Made by a program: the position numbers and the translations under genes. DNA of 64,000 nucleotides from Veillonella denticariosi JCM 15641 (lineage in GTDB: Bacteria > Bacillota > Negativicutes > Veillonellales > Veillonellaceae). Position 1 is the stretch's first letter; each line of letters starts with the position of its first letter. Positions 59,995-64,000 of the stretch are shown in pieces. The notes beneath the pieces were generated by a model, which was given only the letters and a program-made list of their open reading frames with translations, made no database searches and had not been told where the DNA came from. The stretch covers positions 1 to 64,000 of the forward strand of contig NZ_PPDB01000007.1 in assembly GCF_002959855.1 (NCBI RefSeq), given 5' to 3'.

Positions 59995-60924
59995 ATGAAT
60001 ATTTGTGTAACCGGTGGGGCCGGATTTATTGGTTCTCATCTGGTAGATCGTTTGATTGATTTAGGGCATAATGTCCTGGTTATCGATAATCTATCTACGG
60101 GGATGCGTTCGTTTGTACATGAACGGGCACAGTTTAAAGAGATGGATGTTCGAGATGCAAATCTGACTGCCGTATTTGAAGACTTTAAACCTTCTGTTGT
60201 CTTTCATGAAGCGGCGCAAACGATGGTGCCTTCATCGATGGAAAATCCAAGTTACGACTGTGATGTGAATTTATTAGGCCTCATCAATGTTCTTGAAGCG
60301 TGTCGTAAGGTAAAGGTGGAGCAGATGTTAATGCCTTCGTCAGCCGCCGTATATGGGGATTTGGCTGTTTTGCCGCTCACGGAGGATTTGAGCGGGAAAC
60401 CGTCCTCCTTTTACGGATTAACAAAGCTTACCGCAGAAGGATATTTGCGGATTTATCATGAGGCCTTCGGACTCAATACGGTATGTTTCAGATATGCTAA
60501 TGTATACGGCCCTCGTCAAGGTGATGGCGGTGAAGGTGGCGTTGTGAGCATTTTCAATCGTCTTATCGTAGAGGGGCAGGAGTTGACCGTTTTTGGAGAT
60601 GGCGAACAGACTCGTGATTTTATCTATGTTGATGATGTAGTGGATGCCAATATTAAAGCTATGGGAAAACCGGATTGCACCGGGATTTATAATATATCCA
60701 CCAATACAGGTGTTTCTGTGAATGAATTGATTGCTCGATTCCGTGCTATCAGCGAAAGGGATTTTACTGTTCGGTATGAGGCCGAACGGGTCGGAGATAT
60801 AAAGCATTCTCGTTTGAGCAATGTAAAAGCCATGGAGGATTTTGGCTTTGTTGCACAGACTTCCTTGGATGAAGGGTTGAAAAAGACACTGGATTATTTT
60901 ATTAATCAGATTCGAAATAAATGA
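59995..60924 (+). CDS. NAD-dependent nucleotide-sugar epimerase/dehydratase
   Basis: This 309-aa extended short-chain dehydrogenase has the NAD loop TGGAGFIGSH (residues 6-15), SSAAVYGD, and the catalytic Tyr-Lys in FYGLTK. RYANVYGPRQG is typical of UDP-glucose 4-epimerase-like proteins such as WbpP/GalE relatives. The exact substrate is not readable. ATG 59995 follows aaaggagg. The better GalE candidate is at 62752. Confidence 0.88.
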   Translation: MNICVTGGAGFIGSHLVDRLIDLGHNVLVIDNLSTGMRSFVHERAQFKEMDVRDANLTAVFEDFKPSVVFHEAAQTMVPSSMENPSYDCDVNLLGLINVLEACRKVKVEQMLMPSSAAVYGDLAVLPLTEDLSGKPSSFYGLTKLTAEGYLRIYHEAFGLNTVCFRYANVYGPRQGDGGEGGVVSIFNRLIVEGQELTVFGDGEQTRDFIYVDDVVDANIKAMGKPDCTGIYNISTNTGVSVNELIARFRAISERDFTVRYEAERVGDIKHSRLSNVKAMEDFGFVAQTSLDEGLKKTLDYFINQIRNK

Positions 60925-60943
60925 GTGTAAGTGGTTTGGGGAT

Positions 60944-61222
60944 ATGAGTGATTTACAGTTTTGGGTGACAATAGGCCTTTGGAATCTCATTGTATGCGGA
61001 GTCTACGGGTATGATAAATTATGTGCGATCAAGGGATATGATCGTATTTCTGAATTTACATTGCTGTTTTTAGCCTTTGCTTTCGCCGGACTGGGCGCAT
61101 TATTAGGAATGGTTTTGTGGCATCATAAAACAGCGAAGCTGAAGTTTAGAATTGTTATTCCTATAGCTTTACTATGGTCTGTATACTCCATAGGTTTTGC
61201 CTATGCTTTGTGGGTGTATTGA
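60944..61222 (+). CDS. DUF1294 family membrane protein
   Basis: The 92-aa protein has three hydrophobic segments (about 6-22, 38-58, 70-90). The DUF1294 pattern is YGYDKLCAIKGYDRISE (Asp-Lys and Arg-Ile-x-Glu) followed by GALLGMVLWHHKTAKLKF (His-Lys-Thr). Function unknown. It lies 19 bp after the epimerase; ATG 60944 has a weak site. Confidence 0.85.
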   Translation: MSDLQFWVTIGLWNLIVCGVYGYDKLCAIKGYDRISEFTLLFLAFAFAGLGALLGMVLWHHKTAKLKFRIVIPIALLWSVYSIGFAYALWVY

Positions 61223-61305
61223 TTGTATAAACTAGTATTTTATTCATCTAATTGTGTTATAATAAAATAGTTAGTATATAAAAATAGTAGAGAAGGAGTT
61301 ATTTG

Positions 61306-62739
61306 ATGTTGAGGTTAGGTTCGGGGTTTGAATTAGATTATTCCAATATCTATAATGAAAGCTGCATACAAGAGCGGGATGTAAACAATTTTGAACGGGC
61401 GATACAAAATATATGGCATCACACGAATATTTTACGGTCCACCGGATTTGAAGAAGGACATGTGTCAAAAGATGGTCTACCGGAGCCTGTTCTGTTTTAT
61501 CAGTTGCCTTATATTTCGGAGAATGGCATCAATACGCCGCATATGTTAGAACGTTTATATGAATTGCGTGATTATGCACGTAATCATATTGATACGGTCG
61601 TATCTGTGGGCATCGGAGGATCCTATTTGGGGAGCAAGGTTATCTTTGATGTTCAATGCGGATCATTCTGGAATAACTGCAGCGTTGAAGAACGCGACGG
61701 ATATCCTCGTATGTATTTTGCGGGTTTTAACGTAGACGGCGTTTATTTAGATGGCCTCATGCGCACCTTGAAATATCAAGCGCAGGAAAAGGGCTCCGAT
61801 TATAAGGTGATGCTTGTTATTACCTCGAAGTCGGGATCTACAATCGAACCGATGGCAAATTTTATGATTCTTGAAAAATTCTTACAGGAGAATCATATTA
61901 ATTATGAGGTGGTGGCTGTTACGGATACATCCGATAATGAACATCCCACCGTTTTGCGGTCCATGGCTCTTGAAAATAACTGGAAAACGTATTCTATTCC
62001 CTACGGTGTAGGCGGACGTTTTTCCGTATTTACGGAGGTGGGCTTTGTAACGGCGGCTTTAGTGGGTTTTGATATCGAAGGATTCTTGGCAGGGGCCGCA
62101 TCTATGGATGCGGCATGCCAGGATGAAGATACTTTCAGAAATCCGGCTTTGTTGAGCGCTTTGTTGAAATATATTGCATCAGAACGGTATGGACGTATTA
62201 TAGAGGTGTTTATGCCTTATGGGGAAGCATTACATTCCCTGTCGGATTGGTATGTACAACTTTTATCCGAATCGTTAGGCAAGATGAGTAATACGTGTCT
62301 GCCGTATGGACGCACACCTGTGGCGGCAGTGGGAACAATGGATATGCATGCACAGGTACAGGAACATCAAGAGGGACGCTTAAATAAGGTTGTTCAATTT
62401 ATTAAGGTGAAAGACTGGCATAATAATCTTGTCGTGCCGGATACATATAGCCAGTATGAACGGTTGCGCTCATTAAATAATGTAAATATTTGTGATATTT
62501 TAAATATCGCTTTAGATGCCAATCGTGAGGCTTTATCCACCGATAATCGTTTTAATATGACAATTACGGTGCCTACATTGAATGCTTTTCATTTAGGGGA
62601 AATAATGTTTATGCATTGTTGGGCCGTATATTTTGAATCTATTTTAGCCGGTGTAGATGCTTTCGATCAGCCTGGGGTAGAGGTTTATAAACGTCTGATC
62701 GGGCCAAAACTGGCAGAAGTAAAGAATTCGTATAATTAG
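61306..62739 (+). CDS. pgi: Glucose-6-phosphate isomerase
   Basis: PGI interconverts glucose-6-P and fructose-6-P. The 477-aa protein has VGIGGSYLGSK, ITSKSGSTIEP (phosphate loop), YGVGGRFSVFT and the C-terminal AFHLGEIMFM, and is close to Bacillus PGI in length. ATG 61306 follows agaaggag. It is followed by galE after 12 bp, linking central sugar to UDP-sugars. Confidence 0.96.
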   Translation: MLRLGSGFELDYSNIYNESCIQERDVNNFERAIQNIWHHTNILRSTGFEEGHVSKDGLPEPVLFYQLPYISENGINTPHMLERLYELRDYARNHIDTVVSVGIGGSYLGSKVIFDVQCGSFWNNCSVEERDGYPRMYFAGFNVDGVYLDGLMRTLKYQAQEKGSDYKVMLVITSKSGSTIEPMANFMILEKFLQENHINYEVVAVTDTSDNEHPTVLRSMALENNWKTYSIPYGVGGRFSVFTEVGFVTAALVGFDIEGFLAGAASMDAACQDEDTFRNPALLSALLKYIASERYGRIIEVFMPYGEALHSLSDWYVQLLSESLGKMSNTCLPYGRTPVAAVGTMDMHAQVQEHQEGRLNKVVQFIKVKDWHNNLVVPDTYSQYERLRSLNNVNICDILNIALDANREALSTDNRFNMTITVPTLNAFHLGEIMFMHCWAVYFESILAGVDAFDQPGVEVYKRLIGPKLAEVKNSYN

Positions 62740-62751
62740 TAGGGGGACGTT

Positions 62752-63741
62752 ATGAATATTTTAGTTACCGGAGGTGCCGGTTATATTGGAAGTCATACAG
62801 TACGTGCATTGCAACGCGCCGGGTATACACCTGTTATCGTAGATAATTTGTCTCGAGGCCATGTGGAATCGATTCCTGAAGGCATTGATTTTTATAACAT
62901 GGATATTGCCGATCCAAAATTGGTAGAGGTGATGAAGAAGCATCAAATTATCGGTATAATGCATTTTGCAGCTCATTCCCAGGTCGGTGAATCAATGCAG
63001 AACCCCGCTATTTATTATGAAAATAATGTAGTCGGCTCGTATCACCTCATCGAATCCGCCCGTCAAGCCGGGATTAATCATTTTGTGTTTTCCAGCACTG
63101 CCGCAGTTTACGGGGAACCGGAGGTAGTGCCGATTCGAGAGGATGCTCAATTACATCCGACGAATGTATATGGTCGTACAAAATTGATGATTGAAGATAT
63201 GTTGTCCGATTACAGTGCTATTTATGGTTCCACCTATGTGGCACTGCGTTATTTTAACGCAGCCGGAGCCGATCCGTCCGGTACAATCGGAGAGGATCAT
63301 CATCCGGAAACGCATTTAATTCCACTGGTTCTTGATGCGGCACGGGGAAAACGCGAGTATATTACCGTGTTCGGAACGGATTACGATACGCCGGACGGCA
63401 CATGCGTACGCGATTATATTCACGTCAATGATTTGGCATCCGCTCATGTGTTGGCAATGGATTATTTGCGTAATGGCGGACAGTCTCAGGTGTTTAATTT
63501 AGGTAGCGGCAATGGATTTTCTGTGAAAGAAATTATTGAAACTGCCAAAGCCGTGACGGGTATAGATATTCCTGTTCAGTATGGAGATCGTCGTGCCGGA
63601 GATCCGGGAACGCTTATTGCATCATCGGAAAAAATTAAGGATTTATTGGGATGGAATCCTCAATTCAGTAATGTATCCGATGCCATTAAAGATGCATGGA
63701 AATGGCATACATCTCATCCGGAAGGCTTCATAACTAAATAG
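62752..63741 (+). CDS. galE: UDP-glucose 4-epimerase GalE
   Basis: GalE interconverts UDP-glucose and UDP-galactose. The 329-aa SDR has TGGAGYIGSH (6-15), SSTAAVYG, the catalytic YGRTK, ALRYFNAAGADP, and GTCVRDYIHV, all typical of bona fide GalE. With galU and pgi nearby it supplies galactose for LPS. ATG 62752 follows tagggggac. A strong terminator follows. Confidence 0.96.
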   Translation: MNILVTGGAGYIGSHTVRALQRAGYTPVIVDNLSRGHVESIPEGIDFYNMDIADPKLVEVMKKHQIIGIMHFAAHSQVGESMQNPAIYYENNVVGSYHLIESARQAGINHFVFSSTAAVYGEPEVVPIREDAQLHPTNVYGRTKLMIEDMLSDYSAIYGSTYVALRYFNAAGADPSGTIGEDHHPETHLIPLVLDAARGKREYITVFGTDYDTPDGTCVRDYIHVNDLASAHVLAMDYLRNGGQSQVFNLGSGNGFSVKEIIETAKAVTGIDIPVQYGDRRAGDPGTLIASSEKIKDLLGWNPQFSNVSDAIKDAWKWHTSHPEGFITK

Positions 63742-63772
63742 TCATAAAAATTATTTTGTCAATATATTTAAT

Positions 63773-63814
63773 GACTCTATTGGTCACCTATGTGACCGGT
63801 AGAGTCTTTTTTTT
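63773..63814 (+). terminator. Intrinsic terminator after galE
   Basis: Fifteen-base-pair stem (63773-63787 with 63792-63806), loop CTAT, then eight T. Confidence 0.96.
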
Positions 63815-63862
63815 GTAGGATTTGGAAAGGAGTTCCTAGAATATGTGAGTAGGAGGTGGACT

Positions 63863-64000
63863 ATGAGTCTGAACACATATAAGGAGCGGGTATGGCGGTG
63901 GATTTATAAACAACGCATTGTAGTCAGTCATTATAAAATTGCAGTTATTAGCTTTACGATAGTAACATGTACCATACTTGGAATAGGATTAATTTTCCCT
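63863..64000 (+). CDS. Start of an unknown membrane-anchored protein, cut by the window end
   Basis: Forty-six codons are visible from ATG 63863, which follows a strong aggaggtgg. The N-terminus is basic and aromatic (YKERVWRWIYKQR) and runs into a hydrophobic helix (about 26-45, IAVISFTIVTCTILGIGLIF), so a single N-terminal anchor or first membrane helix. The family cannot be told. Confidence 0.6.
   Translation, partial: MSLNTYKERVWRWIYKQRIVVSHYKIAVISFTIVTCTILGIGLIFP

Noticed and set aside
60418-60990. 190-codon reverse-strand ORF opposite the epimerase gene.
   Set aside because: Antisense shadow of a clear SDR gene, with no recognisable domain.
1-64000. CRISPR arrays, tRNA/rRNA genes, insertion sequences, prophage or attachment sites.
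   Set aside because: No spaced direct repeats, tRNA-like cloverleafs, transposase or integrase genes were found in the reading.

Overview
The window reads as a low-GC chromosomal segment of a diderm Firmicute of the class Negativicutes, most likely Veillonella or a close relative. That assignment is inference. It rests on Bacillus/Clostridium-type housekeeping gene order combined with an outer-membrane LptD/OstA protein, a SCIFF ranthipeptide system typical of Clostridia and relatives, FeoAB with a Cys-rich companion, and the lack of sporulation genes where Bacillus has them. I see no rRNA, tRNA, CRISPR array, insertion sequence or prophage. Most genes are on the + strand in tightly packed operons separated by clear intrinsic terminators.

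Layout. 1-3.4 kb: tandem NhaA Na+/H+ antiporters and a secreted PG-binding/3D-domain protein. 3.4-7.6 kb: purR-glmU-prs-pth, with a candidate PurR operator in front of purR. 7.6-16.1 kb: an origin-proximal block (yaaO-like decarboxylase, tmk, holB, ricT, trmN6, rsmI, metG, tatD). 16.3-21.5 kb: a polyphosphate operon (ppx, a degenerate ppx paralogue, ppk1). 22-27.6 kb: a YabE-like cell-wall protein, a reverse-strand lysR / MetE-like / msrAB unit, then rnmV-ksgA. 27.8-35 kb: gltS, prfC, topB and a DEAD-box helicase. 35.4-41 kb: feoA-feoB, a Cys-rich FeoB companion, a small DUF6110-like protein and an unusual P1B-type ATPase. 41-43 kb: two unknown membrane proteins and an ECF S component. 43.1-44.9 kb: SCIFF peptide scfA and its radical-SAM maturase scfB. 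44.9-49.7 kb: hydrogenase maturation hypF-C-D-E without hypA/B. 49.9-53.2 kb: two unknown secreted proteins and LptD. 53.2-64 kb: UDP-sugar genes (galU, epimerase, pgi, galE) enclosing a biotin-linked cluster (MaoC-like hydratase, bioY, thiolase, AMP-ligase), a nucleoid-associated protein, YbaK, RNase HI and a DUF1294 protein. A gene truncated by the window end closes the segment.

How it fits together. Much of the first half is the Bacillus dnaX-to-pth neighbourhood rearranged: sporulation genes and yabA are absent, and polyP and methionine/oxidative-repair modules are inserted around yabE. The most interesting items are: (1) the MaoC/BioY/thiolase/ligase cluster behind a near-ideal promoter overlapped by a BirA-like operator; (2) a Ppx paralogue that has lost active-site residues in both domains and is translationally coupled to ppk1; (3) the SCIFF peptide/maturase pair; (4) an iron-locus P1B ATPase with SCA in place of the CPC metal motif; (5) a secreted protein with six ~20-residue repeats next to lptD.
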